Below are positions 1-23,522 of a DNA stretch of 64,000 bases, piece by piece (within the stretch, counting starts at the first letter, position 1; every line of letters begins with the position of its first letter). The translations under genes and the position numbers were made by a program. The notes beneath the pieces are model-generated. The model did not search any database, had not been told where the DNA came from, and saw only the letters and a list, made by a program, of their open reading frames with translations. This DNA comes from Zygnema cylindricum. Taxonomy: Eukaryota > Streptophyta > Zygnematophyceae > Zygnematales > Zygnemataceae. The stretch is taken from assembly GCA_037447655.1 (NCBI GenBank), contig JBBHKE010001558.1:124001-188000 (forward strand), given 5' to 3'.

Positions 1-684
1 CGGCAGACCATCATATTGCGTTGTTGAAGACCTGATGTGAGCAGCTCCAAAACAAACTCGACACCCTGCGATAGGAGTTTGAGGAGTACCGTGAAAAGAA
101 GTACGGCATACTCCGGCAATTGCATTTTCCCGAGCTAGTAGGGTTCAGCGAGACGTTGAAGGCCTAGTGGGAGGCACTATAACAGGGTTACAAAGTTGGG
201 TACTTAGTAGCTAGCAACTAGGCTGCTATAGTTGCGGTGTCAGACCAGCGCAGCTGTGATTCCAGACCACCGCAACATAGCGGAGTAGCAACTTAGCGGC
301 GTAGCTACTTAGTAGCGTAGCAGCATAGCAGGGCAGCAGTGCAACGCAGCTTAGCAGTTTAGGAACGCCGCGGAATGTAGATAGAACGATATTGTTCTAG
401 AAGGATATTTTGATATTTGTCTCAGTTGACCGTGAAGGTCTACGTGAACAATTGTACAGTACTAGGTTGACTACCAGCTAGTTAGTTTAAATAGTGAAGT
501 AGGCCTAGTCAGCAGGACACTCTTTAAGTAGACCTTCGCAACGAGCGCTAAATCTTGTAATCTCCTCCCGAGTAATAAAGCGCAACCTTGAATGTCATTG
601 CTGTGTGCTCGTACTTTTGCTAAGAAAAGATCTTTTGAGCTTTCCGCTGTGTATTGTGGTGCTTATTTTTGTCCCTTTTACATT
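1..684. other. Unassigned non-coding sequence
   Basis: No convincing reading frame or repeat-family match is visible. Positions 240-370 are built from imperfect short units related to TAGCAGCATAGCAG and TAGCGGCGTAGC, which suggests a decayed simple repeat. Confidence 0.4.
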
Positions 685-1074
685 GATCCTTAATCCGCGA
701 TCCGTGAACCTCGATCCTCGATCCACAATCCCTCATCCTCAATCCACGATCCTTGATGTGCGGTATGCGATCTTTGATCCTAAACGTCGATCATCGATCC
801 TCAATCCTCGATCCTTAATCCTCCATCGTCGATCCTCGATCCTCGATCCTCAATCCTCGATCCTCGCACCGATCCCTAATGCTCAATCCATGATCATCTT
901 TCCTTGATCCTCGATCCTTGATCCCAGATGCCTGATCCTCAATCCCTGATCCTTGATTTTCGATCCACAATCCTCGATCCTCCATCCTCGACCCTCGATC
1001 CTTGATCCTCGATCTTTGATCCTCGATCCTCAATCCTTGATCCTCGATCCTCGATCCTCGATCCACGATCCTCC
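685..1074. repeat. GATCCTC heptamer minisatellite
   Basis: About 390 bases consist of a seven-base unit, GATCCTC, with variants such as GATCCTT and AATCCTC. The array runs directly into the left LTR of copia element 1 at 1075. Reading frames across it (605-907 and 815-1186) only encode the repeat and are not taken as genes. Confidence 0.9.
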
Positions 1075-2139
1075 TGAAACTGTGAGACCTCCATAAGTCC
1101 TCAGAGTGGACAACTTCTAAGAAGCCACTAAGATAATCCTGACCCCTTTGTGTTTCAACAAAAATAACTGCCACCCTGGCAAACAAAAACTCTGACCACC
1201 TTCACCCGTATGAAGGCAAGACTCCCCTGAGTCAATAGCAAAAAGAATCTCTGAATTTGCTCCCCTCAGTAGTAAGTTATGGAGGGTCAAAGTTGACCTT
1301 TAGTACAGAAGTTCTCTGGAGAGAGGACATTATCGCCTAATTTTTCTAAGTCCTATCTCTCTCTCAAACTCTATCTACTGATGTACGGAGCCAATCATAT
1401 TACACTTCCGTACGCAAAAGTATAGCTGCCAGTGTACTTTCTGTACGGACACTATACGACATGACCTAAATGTAGACACGTGGTATATCCGGATTTGCTC
1501 CTTTAATCCTCAGAGATGCCGCGATCCAATGTTATGCTGCCACGCGTCATCCGATGTGGAGATGACCAAAAACCGCCGAAATCCTCTTCCGCGCTCTCGG
1601 CATTCATTCCGGTCGTCTGATTAAATGCACATTTAACCGTAGCCGTAATAAATACATGCGAGGTATTCGTTTCGCTAAAGAAACAAATGCGCGGTATTCG
1701 TTTCTTATCCGCATCGTAATCCGTACTTTTACATTACTGGATCTATGTATCCCGTAAACAATTTCATTTAAATGAATTATCCTACGTGGTAATGTTTAAT
1801 TAAATATCAAACCATACAGTACGTAACACTAGGTCTAGACTTAACGGATAAAGCTACCGGCTACCGGTTGTCGCTGTCCGGCATGTACTAGGATCAAATC
1901 TTGGTCGCGGCATATATCCTTTTAGTAAATAAACCCCTAACGATAAATAAACTAATATATATTTCCCGTAAACCTCTGGATAGCCTAGGTAGCCATGGCT
2001 CTAGCTTCCTCTCCAATTTCTCATTGACTGCGACAAGTTTGAGAGTTGGAGAGAGAAGTTAGAGGTTGACTGCCTCGGCTTCTTTCTATATTTCTATTTA
2101 GACCTAGAAAATACTTAAAACGGACCATTAATTTCTACA
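1075..2139 (-). repeat. 3' LTR of copia element 1
   Basis: This direct repeat of 6526-7591 differs by a few percent. It begins TGAAAC and ends TTCTACA on the plus strand, so it has TG...CA ends. Unlike the 5' LTR it keeps the ATG that would start gag inside the LTR. Confidence 0.93.
1840..1924 (+). promoter_or_regulatory. tRNA-like Pol III module, antisense in LTR (element 1, 3' LTR)
   Basis: An A-box-like segment (ACGGATAAAGCTACCGG) is followed about 40 bases later by a B-box-like GGATCAAATC, then a TTTT run. The module lies on the strand opposite to the retrotransposon. No full acceptor stem is visible, so it is not called a tRNA gene. Confidence 0.5.
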
Positions 2140-2149
2140 CTCCCCTCAT
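2140..2149 (-). other. Polypurine tract of copia element 1
   Basis: On the minus strand AATGAGGGGAG abuts the 5' end of the 3' LTR, the normal place for the plus-strand primer. Element 2 has the equivalent AAGGGGAG. Confidence 0.8.
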
Positions 2150-2299
2150 TTTCTAGTCAATTTTTAATTTCAGACCACACTTCTCCCTACAGAAAACTAG
2201 CTTAGGGGAAGGCACAGGTTTGACCTCCTTGCAGAAAATTAGCTTAGGGGAAAGGACAAGTTTGGTCATCATATCTGCTACCATCTCGCTATCTGGTCG

Positions 2300-4132
2300 C
2301 TACTCTAAACTGATTATTTTGTTTTCTACTTTCTCTCTAACAAATCTGAGTCTAATGTCTATGTGTTTGGCTTTAAAATGATGTTTAGGATTGGCAAAAA
2401 TAGCGATTGCTGCCTCATTATCACAAAAAAAATTTGGCACACCAATCTTAAGGTGTCCAAGCTCACCAAGCAAAAACTTGACCCACATCAATTCTTTTAC
2501 AGCAGAGCAAGAGGCCATATACTCAGCCTCCATGGTGGACTGAGCAATAACCTTTTGTTTTTTGCTACTCCAACAACAAGCCCCATCACCCATATATAAT
2601 ACATATCCAAAAGTACATCTCCTCATCGAAGCATCACCATAACTGGCATCACTCCAAGTAGTGATGTCAGTATTCACCCCACCCAAATGCAACCATAGAT
2701 CCCTAGCTCCTATCAAATATCTAAGGACTCTCTTACTTTCCTCCCTATCCCTCTTAGTGGGAGCATTTAGACTTCTACTCAGCACTCCTACAACTGCAGC
2801 TAAATCAAGCCAGGTACAATTCATAAAATAGATTAGACTTCCCACTACTTGTCTGTAAGGAATAGTCTGCATGAACTTCTGTTCTTCAAGAGATAATTCC
2901 TCGTCTAAGACTATGACTCCTTCTTCCTCACTCCCCTCACTTCCCTTCTTCAACTCCATTGGAGTTGTACAACTATTAGCTTTATCCATTTGAAATTTTT
3001 CAAGCATGTTCCCTATTGCTTCCTTTTGAGTCAATCTTATAATTTTTCTTTTTCGGTCTCTCTCTACTTGAATTCCCAAAATATATTTTGCTTCCCCCAT
3101 ATCCTTCATTTCAAATCTCCCCTTAAAATCGGTTTTCAGTTTATTATTTTTTTCAATTGATTTCCTTAAAACAAGCAAATCATCAACATAAATTGCAATA
3201 AATATTAAACCTTCCTCATCTTCAAAGACATAGATTGAGTGATCTGAGCTGATCCGAATATATCCCAGACCGGTAAGAAACTCATCAAGCTTCTTATTCC
3301 ATTGTCGAGGTGCCTGTTTCAAACCATAAAGAGATTTAATCAGCCGGCATACCTTACTCTCTTCTCCTTCCTCCACAAAACCTTCGGGTTGACGCATGAA
3401 GATCTCCTCTTCCAATTCTCCATGCAAAAAGGTTGTCTTGATGTCCATCTGGTGCACTTATATGTCTTCCGCTGCTGCTAGACAGAGAAGTATGCCGACG
3501 GAGGGAAATCTGATGACCGGGGCAAAGGTTTCCTCATAGTCAATTCCCTCTTTTTGTGTAAATCCCTTTGCCACTAATCGGGCCTTGTAGCGCTTGATTG
3601 TGTTATTTGGGTTCAGTTTTAATTTAAAAACCCACTTACAACCGATTGGTTTTCGGTTAGGTGGACAATCCACCAGCTCCCAAGTAACGGATGCCATAAT
3701 TGAGACCATCTCCTCATTTATGGCTGTCTTCCACCGGTTTCTTTCTGGACAAGTTATCGCCTCTCCATAAGTTTGAGGTTCATCTTGATGAGATAGTTTT
3801 GTTACCTTGTTATTAACCCGTTTTTTTTGTAATCTTTTACTACTTCTCCTTCCCCCTTCAAAATCTGAGGCCGGAATAGATGGTTCGCGTGGATTCTTTC
3901 GAACAATCTCTGTTTCTCCCCTATCCCTTGATTTCGAATCAATTTCCATCACGTCTTCCACTTCGGGTAGAGTTGTCACTGAAGTTTCCACAGCCGAATC
4001 CTTTTCGGTCTGATTTGTACCTTCAAGAATGTCATCTTCTCTAAAACCTGGATAGCTAGGAAGCTCAAAGTCATCGGAATTTTCAGACTCAAAATTGATT
4101 TTTACTAGCTTTGTATACTTGAAGGGATCCAC
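2300..4132 (-). pseudogene. copia element 1 pol, RT and RNase H part
   Basis: This is the C-terminal part of the copia polyprotein. It reads through the Ser/Glu-rich linker between integrase and RT (about 3840-4132), the RT core with KQAPRQW and the catalytic IYVDDLL motif, and RNase H with TTWSDASYGD and STMEAEY. A single in-frame TAA near 3455 splits it into 3458-4132 and 2300-3457. Sister element 3 reads glutamate at that codon. A further TAG at 2300 removes about 40 C-terminal residues that element 3 still shows. RT and RNase H would act in cytoplasmic particles to make cDNA, but this copy cannot make an intact product. Confidence 0.9.
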
Positions 4133-4147
4133 ACACTTTCCTTCATC

Positions 4148-5315
4148 CCATAACTACTAGATGCTTTACTAAGATTATATCTTCCCTTTTTAGATCATAA
4201 ACTCTATATCCTTTAACATCCTCATCGTATCCTAATAAGTATCCCGGTTTTCCTTTAGGATCTAGCTTCTAATTGGACCGATCAGTATCTAGACTGAATA
4301 CTTGACTGCCGTAAACCTTCAAGTGAGATATGTCTGGTTTCCGGCCTGTCCATCTCTTATAAGGTGTTTGATCTTTTGTAGCTGAAGTAAGAACCCTATT
4401 TTTGAGGTAGTTAGCATAGTTCATTGCTTCTACCCAAAACCTTTTTCCTATCTTCTTATCTGACAACATACTTCTACCACTATCACTTAGTGTTCTATTT
4501 AACCTTTCAGCTACCCCATTCTGTTCCGGGTTTTCTGGAACTGTCTTTTGGTGTTGGACCCCATCTTCCCTCAAAAAATCCTCAAACTGGTGAGAAGTAT
4601 ACTCTCCACCATTGTCACTCCTTATTCTCTTGATTGGAGTTTCGTGGAGTTTTTCGCTCAATGCTTTATATTGTCTAAAATAATCTTGAGCTTCAGACTT
4701 TTTTTTTTTAAAATACACCCGGGAATAGTGAGACCAATCATCAGTGATAGTCATCATAAATCTCTTCTTCCCCGGTGAGGGCACTTTAGCTGGTCCCCAA
4801 ATATCTGTGTGTACTAGATCTAGAATATTTTCTCCCTTATAGGTGGTTGTTTTAGGAAAGGGTAATCTGTGTGTTTTACCTTGAGCACATCCACTACAAT
4901 CACTTATATTATCACTCTCGCTGAACTGAATCCCTTCCACCACTCCCATCTTTTTCATATCTCTTAACTTATCTAGATTCACATGCCCAAGCCTCTTATG
5001 CCACATCATAATATCATGAACATCAGCATAATAAAGTTTCTTCGTTTCATTACTTAAGATCAGCCTAAACATCCCATGGCTACCTTTCTCAGCAATTAAA
5101 TAGACATCCTCCTCAAAATTAGCAGTAAAGATTCCTTCCTTAGTGCAAGTAAAAAAACCCTTATCATCTAATACATATGTAGAGATGAGGTTTTTGTTCA
5201 GCTCCGGGATAAAAAATACATCGAAGAATGTTACTATGGATGTCTTTCCTTCTACTTACACTTTTAGATCTACCGATCCAACAAGAGTAGTGGTGACTAT
5301 CCTCCCATCCCCGTA
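4148..5315 (-). pseudogene. copia element 1 pol, protease tail and integrase
   Basis: This section continues in the gag frame past a TAG at 5316. It holds the end of the protease, the GAG-pre-integrase zinc-binding segment (MMWHKRLGHVN then CSGCAQGK) and the DDE integrase core with HTDIWGPA, SDNGGEYTS and PEQNGVAERLNRTL. Nonsense codons lie near 5261 and at 4268. One inserted base near 4148 shifts the frame relative to the RT part downstream. Integrase would insert the cDNA into the genome. The open stretch 4269-5072 is its best preserved piece. Confidence 0.88.
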
Positions 5316-6521
5316 CTACATCTCTACAGTGAGAATCTTTCTTATCTTAGTGAACTGCTGCTTATCCTTACACATGTGCATGGAGGCACCTGAATCTACA
5401 ATCCAGCGTGCTTCACCTTTCAATCCCCCGTAAGCACATTTTTGCCTTCGTGGTATTTTGACCTCGTTTTTCGCCTCCAACTCCTCATCCAAAACAAGCA
5501 CATCGTCCTCGTCGTCGGATTCCGCCTCATGTACATGTGTCGCAAGGGCCTCTTTCTTTCCTCTCGGGATACCACCAGTCTGCCCCTCCTTTAACCTAAG
5601 CTCGGTAAGCTTAGTGTTCTCTGCCATATAGTGCCCCGATTTCTTACAAAAATGACATAAACCTTTGGGAGGACTTGGTCCGAACTCGTCGGTCTGATTT
5701 TTCTGCTCCCTCCCCCCATAGTTTCCGACCGGTTTCCGAGAATCCTTGTTCCTCCAATCAGTCGCTGTTGCCAAAGCTTGGCCACTCTTTCCTCCCTTTC
5801 GAATCTCAATTGTATTCTCCCGAACGAGAATCATCCCTACCACTGAGTTCCATATCCACCTTGAGTCTGGCAAGTCCTGCACACGGTTGACTATGTTCTC
5901 GAACTCAAAGGGTAACTTCATCAGTAAACAATTAACCTTTTCTTTTTCACTAAAATCTTTTCCCGCACTCTCTAGCTCCATGAAGAGTGTAGCAAGCTCA
6001 TGGCAAAAATCCAACATCTTCCCCCCTTTGTATACATACTCCTTAACTTTCTGATCAGCCAACTGTTGTTGCTGAATCGTACCACTTCGGTACATCTCTA
6101 TGAGAGCCATCCAAAGATCGGATGCCCTTTCTACCTGCAAATGAGGACATGTAAGTCCTTGAGTGAGATGACGTAGGATGAAGTGCTTTGCCGCCATATT
6201 GTTGAAGTCCCAGGTTTTAGTATCATTCTCCTCGTTCCTCGGAATAGGTGACATGAATGCCGAACTAGTTGTGGTCGTCTCCTTCTCCTTTCTTTTGTCC
6301 ACCACCTCTCCTTCCTTTGTCTCCTCCGCTGAAGGTGGATCCTCTTTCCTGGTAAATCTGCTTCTTTCAAACCCAAGAGGGATTCCAAGACTTGATGGAC
6401 ACCCCAATCGTCCACTCACTATCCCCCAAAACCTTTTTTCGCATAGAGCTCCTATCATCATACTTTCCCAATATATCAAGCGAGTTCCATTACAGATTGG
6501 TACTTTAGAGGGTGGGCCCAT
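5316..6521 (-). pseudogene. copia element 1 gag and protease
   Basis: About 400 codons with a copia-type gag (QQQLADQKVKEY, the UBN2 family segment), a retroviral-type zinc knuckle and the aspartic protease active site VDSGAS. The zinc knuckle reads CHFCKKSGHYMAEN: the fourth ligand is Asn where element 3 has Cys. The frame ends at a TAG just after the protease active site, at the same place as in element 3. The coordinate chosen starts at the ATG inside the primer-binding site, because the upstream LTR ATG is mutated to ATT in this 5' LTR. Confidence 0.88.
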
Positions 6522-6525
6522 AACC
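6511..6525 (-). other. Half-tRNA primer-binding site of copia element 1
   Basis: The plus strand reads GGTGGGCCCATAACC directly against the LTR edge at 6526. As I recall it, plant initiator tRNA-Met has the same 15 bases at about positions 25-39. A tRNA cleaved after the anticodon loop could therefore prime minus-strand synthesis into U5, as established for Drosophila copia. Confidence 0.85.
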
Positions 6526-7591
6526 TGAAACACTGAGACCTCAATAAGTGCTCAGAATGGACATCTTCCAAGAAGCCTCTAGGATAACCCTGGCCCCTTT
6601 GTGTTTTAGCAAGAATAACTGCCACCCTGGCAAACAAAAACTCTGACCACCTTCACCCCTGTGAAGGCAAGACTCCCCTGAGTCAATAGCAAAAAGAATC
6701 TTTGAATTTGCTCCCCTAAGCAGTAAGTTATAGAGGGTCAAAGTTGACCTTTTGTACAAAAGCTCTCCGGAGAGAGGAAATTATCGCCGAATTTTTCCAA
6801 GTCCTATCTCTCTCACAAACTCTATCTACTGATGTACGGAGCCAATCATATTCCACTTCCGTACGCAAAAGTACAGCTGCCGGTGTACTTTCTGTACGGA
6901 CACTGTACGACCTGGCCTAAATGTAGACACGTGGTATATCCGGATTTTGCTCCTTTAATCCTCAGAGATGCCGCGATCCAATGTTAGGCTGCCACGTGTC
7001 ATCCGATGTGGCGATGACCAAAAACCGCCGAAATCCTCTTCCGCGCTCTCGGCATTCATTCCGGCTGTCCGATTAAATGCACATTTAATCGTAGTCGTAA
7101 TAAATACATGCGAGGTATTCGTTTCGCTAAAGAAACAAATGCGCGATATTCGTTTCTTATCCATACTGTAATCCCTACTTTTACATTACTGGATCTATGT
7201 ATCCCGTAAACAATTTCAGTTAAATGAATTATCCTACGTGGTAATGTTTAATTAAATATCAAATCATACAGTACGTAACACTAGGTCTAGACTTAACGGA
7301 TAAAGCTACCGGCTACCGGTTGTCGCTGTCCGGCATGTATTAGGATCAAATCTTGGTCGCGGCATATATCCTTTTAGTAAATAAACCCCTAACGGTAAAT
7401 AAACTAATATATATTTCTCGTAAACCTCTGGATAGCCTAGGTTGCCATGGATCTAGCTTCCTCTCCAATTTCTCAGTGAATGCGACAATTTTGAGAGTTG
7501 GAGAGAGAAGTTAGAGGTTGACTGCCTCGGCTTCTTTCTATATTTCTATTTAGACTTAGAAGATACCTAAAACGAACCATTACTTTCTACA
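6526..7591 (-). repeat. 5' LTR of copia element 1
   Basis: It matches 1075-2139 along its whole length. In this copy the ATG at the start of the LTR-encoded gag leader has become ATT. Confidence 0.93.
7292..7376 (+). promoter_or_regulatory. tRNA-like Pol III module, antisense in LTR (element 1, 5' LTR)
   Basis: Same module as at 1840-1924: A-box-like ACGGATAAAGCTACCGG, B-box-like GGATCAAATC, then CTTTTAG. It points against the retrotransposon. Confidence 0.5.
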
Positions 7592-8279
7592 CTCGTCGTA
7601 TCTTCGGTGAAATTGCCTTGGCGAACCCTACTTCAGCGACGGTTGTTGGTCAGGCAGCTCCACATGTTGGGGTGGCGGCTCATGATGCCGCTAGGGCGAA
7701 GTGTTAAAATTTGGCTATTTTCTAGGCCTGGATTAATTTATTGTTTTGTCAGATGGTCTGTCTAAGTCATCCATACTTGTCGTAGTCACTGGAAGATAGA
7801 GATAGCCATGCCTGCCTAAATTGCAAAGGAGACAGGATGGAGGGTAGTATGCCTAGGCATTACAACCGGAAGGCACAGGAATTGATCCTGGTACCTCCAA
7901 CCTATGACCGTACAATTATGCTCCCCAGCCTTATCCACTAGATGTATATATATATACATAATGCCCATATAGGCCTATGGATGACTTTATTCCGATGGCG
8001 GTCGAGATCTTTGGTTGTTTGGGTGTTCCAATGGACGAATTTTTTTGTATGTGCACTCGATGTGCTTTCGAGCGTCGAGGACTTTGGAGCCCTATTCCTT
8101 CTGTTCTTACTTCTTTTTATCGTCAACGCTTCTATGTGGCTTTACAACGATTGCAGGCTTCTATTCTCCTCCGATCGCTGTTGCGGTTATGGATCGTCGC
8201 CGTGTTCCGGAACTCCCTCAACGTGCTCCCCCGGATTGGGGGGACTTACGTGGTTGCTTTTCGTAGATTATATAATTGA
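7592..8279 (+). pseudogene. 3' end of an R2-like non-LTR element, interrupted
   Basis: Two stretches match the C-terminus of the non-LTR element at 43250-45239. Positions 7610-7701 read GEIALANPTSATVVG and AAHDAARAK, parallel to GEVVLTDPT and AARDAAASK there. Positions 7977-8279 read MAVEIFGCL, CTRCAFERRG and SFYRQRFYVALQR, parallel to FALEIFGTL, CARRSFEVRG and AFYRQRIYVALQR. The gap between them holds a degraded LTR. Only the endonuclease-side tail is present, as expected for a 5'-truncated or broken copy. Confidence 0.75.
7702..7945 (+). mobile_element. Degraded copia LTR fragment inside the non-LTR tail
   Basis: It begins TGTTAAAATTTGG. TATTTTCTAGG, CTTGTCGTAGTCACTGGAAG and a trailing minus-strand tRNA-like stretch (B-box-like AGGATCAATTCC) follow in the same order as in the LTR at 62991. 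The right end is unclear. Confidence 0.55.
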
Positions 8280-9231
8280 GTTGGGATTGGGGTTGTAGAT
8301 TAGGGTTTTTCCAGTTGCCGTGTTTTTCGTTTTGGGTTTGGGTGCTTTTTTTTTCCTTGTTGTTGTTTTCTTTTTATTTTTTTGTTCCTGTTTTTGTTTA
8401 TTCCCCTGCTGGTAGCTTTTCGGTTTTGGCCATGCCACCCCTTTGTACCCCGAACTTAGATGGTTTACCATCGTGCTTTTTAATTTATCTTACCCAATTA
8501 TATCAATGGTGGGGAGTATAGTCGATGCTTGAGGTGAGGGGAGAGGAGAAAGAGGATGGAATTGTTGTTATAGTGTTTAGAGGGTGGACGGGGGAAGGAT
8601 TGCAATGTTTTGGCGACGGGGGAAGGATTGCAATGTTTTGGGGACGGGGGAAGGATTGCAATGTTTTGGGGACAGGGGAGAGGGGAGAGGATTGAAACAT
8701 TGATGTCGACTTGTGAGGGGTGGGGGGTGAATTACGATATTTAAGTAGTATGATTTTTCAACAAGGGGGTGGAGGAGGGGGAGGGGAAGTTGGTGTCAAA
8801 GGTGGGAAGGGGGGAGAGGGTTGAGGGGGGGGGTGGGGGAGAAATCAATGTCGTGGGAGGGGGTAGGGTTTGGTTTGGTTATTTTTTATCCTGTCTTGGG
8901 CATTTTGTTCTTAGTTTTTACTAGCTTCTTCAGCTTTATTCAATTTATCTGGCATTTTCATGATTTCTCATTGTTTGTTTTTGTATGACCATTTTCACTT
9001 CCATTTTGCCTTTGTGGTATTTTTCACTTTCAATCTGCCTTTTTATTCCTTCCATATACTCAGATGGTTTACCATAAAGCACGTTCCTCGTTATAATTGT
9101 CACATACCAACAAAAAAACGTTTGCACAGTCAAGGATTTGCCTCTTCATACAGACTTGCTGTAAGCGTCCAAACATTATCTTCCTTGTATAGGTCGAGCA
9201 TTGACACGCTCTAATCAAGAAAAATAATACA
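8280..9231. other. Non-coding, T-rich then G-rich
   Basis: No gene was found. 8330-8400 is T-rich, and 8580-8880 is strongly G-rich with runs such as GGGGGGGTGGGGG. The phrase AGATGGTTTACCAT occurs near 8458 and 9062 and inverted near 9480. Confidence 0.5.
8587..8690. repeat. 28-bp tandem repeat, about 3.5 units
   Basis: The unit GACGGGGGAAGGATTGCAAT plus GTTTTGGG repeats three times with single-base changes and then degrades. Confidence 0.85.
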
Positions 9232-9438
9232 CACTACACCACCTACCGTTAATAGTGTTAATGGTTTACTAGTGTTAAGGCGAAATTAGAATGAAACATA
9301 CTAATTTAGTGCAAGCAGATGTGGCAGATTGTAGTCCACTTCCTTAAATTGATGTTAACACTATTTTGTGATTGCTGGCTAAAAAAGGTCAGGGCCTAAT
9401 TAGTATTTTTAAATCTGTCAAGGATGGGCGATGTAGTG
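9232..9438. mobile_element. Possible short MITE
   Basis: The segment starts CACTACACCACC and ends GGGCGATGTAGTG, an imperfect inverted pair. The interior has no coding capacity. The evidence is weak because the inverted match is short. Confidence 0.3.
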
Positions 9439-10587
9439 TTAATATAATCCCGGCTTTATTAAAAAGAAAATAAGCAATGGTAAACCATCTGAGTCCATGG
9501 GATCAAATAGGGGCGGCAGTTTAGTGTAGGCTTGAATAAAAAAGTGTGATGGTAAACCATCCGAATACTCCTGAAGAAAAGAAAGGAAAGGAGAAAACGA
9601 AGCTGGAACCAAACTTGGAAGGATGCAAACTAACAAGAAAAACTCGAAAGACTCTAATGCACAGACAAGGGCAATGAAACAAAGGATATGGAAAGAACAA
9701 ATCATTAATGATATACACAGAATCACGATACAGAAAGGAACTGATACCATTCACATTCCCGTTGTGCGTTCCTTATGTGGAACTTGCAATACAGACGTAT
9801 GTTAGTATCTTTCCAGTGACAACAGTGTACTCACACACAACCAGAACTCAAAAAAGGTGACACAGAGCTGTATCCCAAATGTACCACAATAACCTTGCTC
9901 GCATAATTCCTCTTTGATCTCACATAATATAGTAAGGTGTAGTCATCATATATGTGTTTCTTAGCTGTGCCTCTAACAAAGTACTGGGAAACAAGCGCAA
10001 AACCAAACACAGAAGTACATTCATTATGGGGCACTTACCTAAACAGTCTTATTAGCACTGTTAATTTTTGATTTTGGAAAAAAACACACTCGAATCAAAG
10101 TGATTTTACTCTAATAATAGCGATGGGTAGTATACAACGACAAGTGGGATACAAACATTTAAATACCAATACCAATCCTCGGCGAAAACAATGGTCTCAA
10201 AATTAAAATTTATTGAAGGTTGTTTCGACATAAATTTTTTTTGGAACTTTCAAGTGAATGAAGTCGTCAATAGCTAAACCTACAATCCATTTAAATTACT
10301 ATTAATGAATTTTTTGTAGGGAATGAGGCCAGAGACTAACTTTCGAGATAAAACTTCATCTTTCGTAAAATTAAATCAAATATAAAAATAGCAACTATTT
10401 CGCAAGACACGGACATTTACAAGAGCTCCCTCGTCCCCAAAAGCTCCTCCACACTAAAAAACAAAAAAATTCTACACCGGGACAAACGGAAAATAAGACA
10501 CACCTGCGAGTTTACCTTTTTGTAAAAATAAAACCCAACAGGACCGAATTAATAAATACGGGAAATCTCCTCGGACTTCCCACGCAT
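9439..10587. other. Non-coding 3' flank of the epimerase gene
   Basis: AT-rich, with no supported gene. It should include the 3' untranslated region of the minus-strand gene ending at 10588. No clear poly(A) signal stood out. Confidence 0.4.

Positions 10588-23522
<12,935 letters not shown>

Larger units (their letters stand above)
1075..7591 (-). mobile_element. Ty1/copia element 1 (family A), full length, decayed
   Basis: Two direct LTRs of 1065 and 1066 bases bracket gag, protease, integrase, reverse transcriptase and RNase H in copia order on the minus strand. A primer-binding site and a polypurine tract sit at the expected inner LTR edges. The coding sequence is broken by stops and one frameshift. 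The flanks do not match as a 5-base duplication (CCTCC on the left, CTCGT on the right), and the left flank is a minisatellite while the right flank is non-LTR element sequence. One side has therefore probably been rearranged after insertion. Confidence 0.93.

Noticed and set aside
605-1186. Frames of IxDPRSxI repeats
   Set aside because: They only translate the GATCCTC minisatellite.
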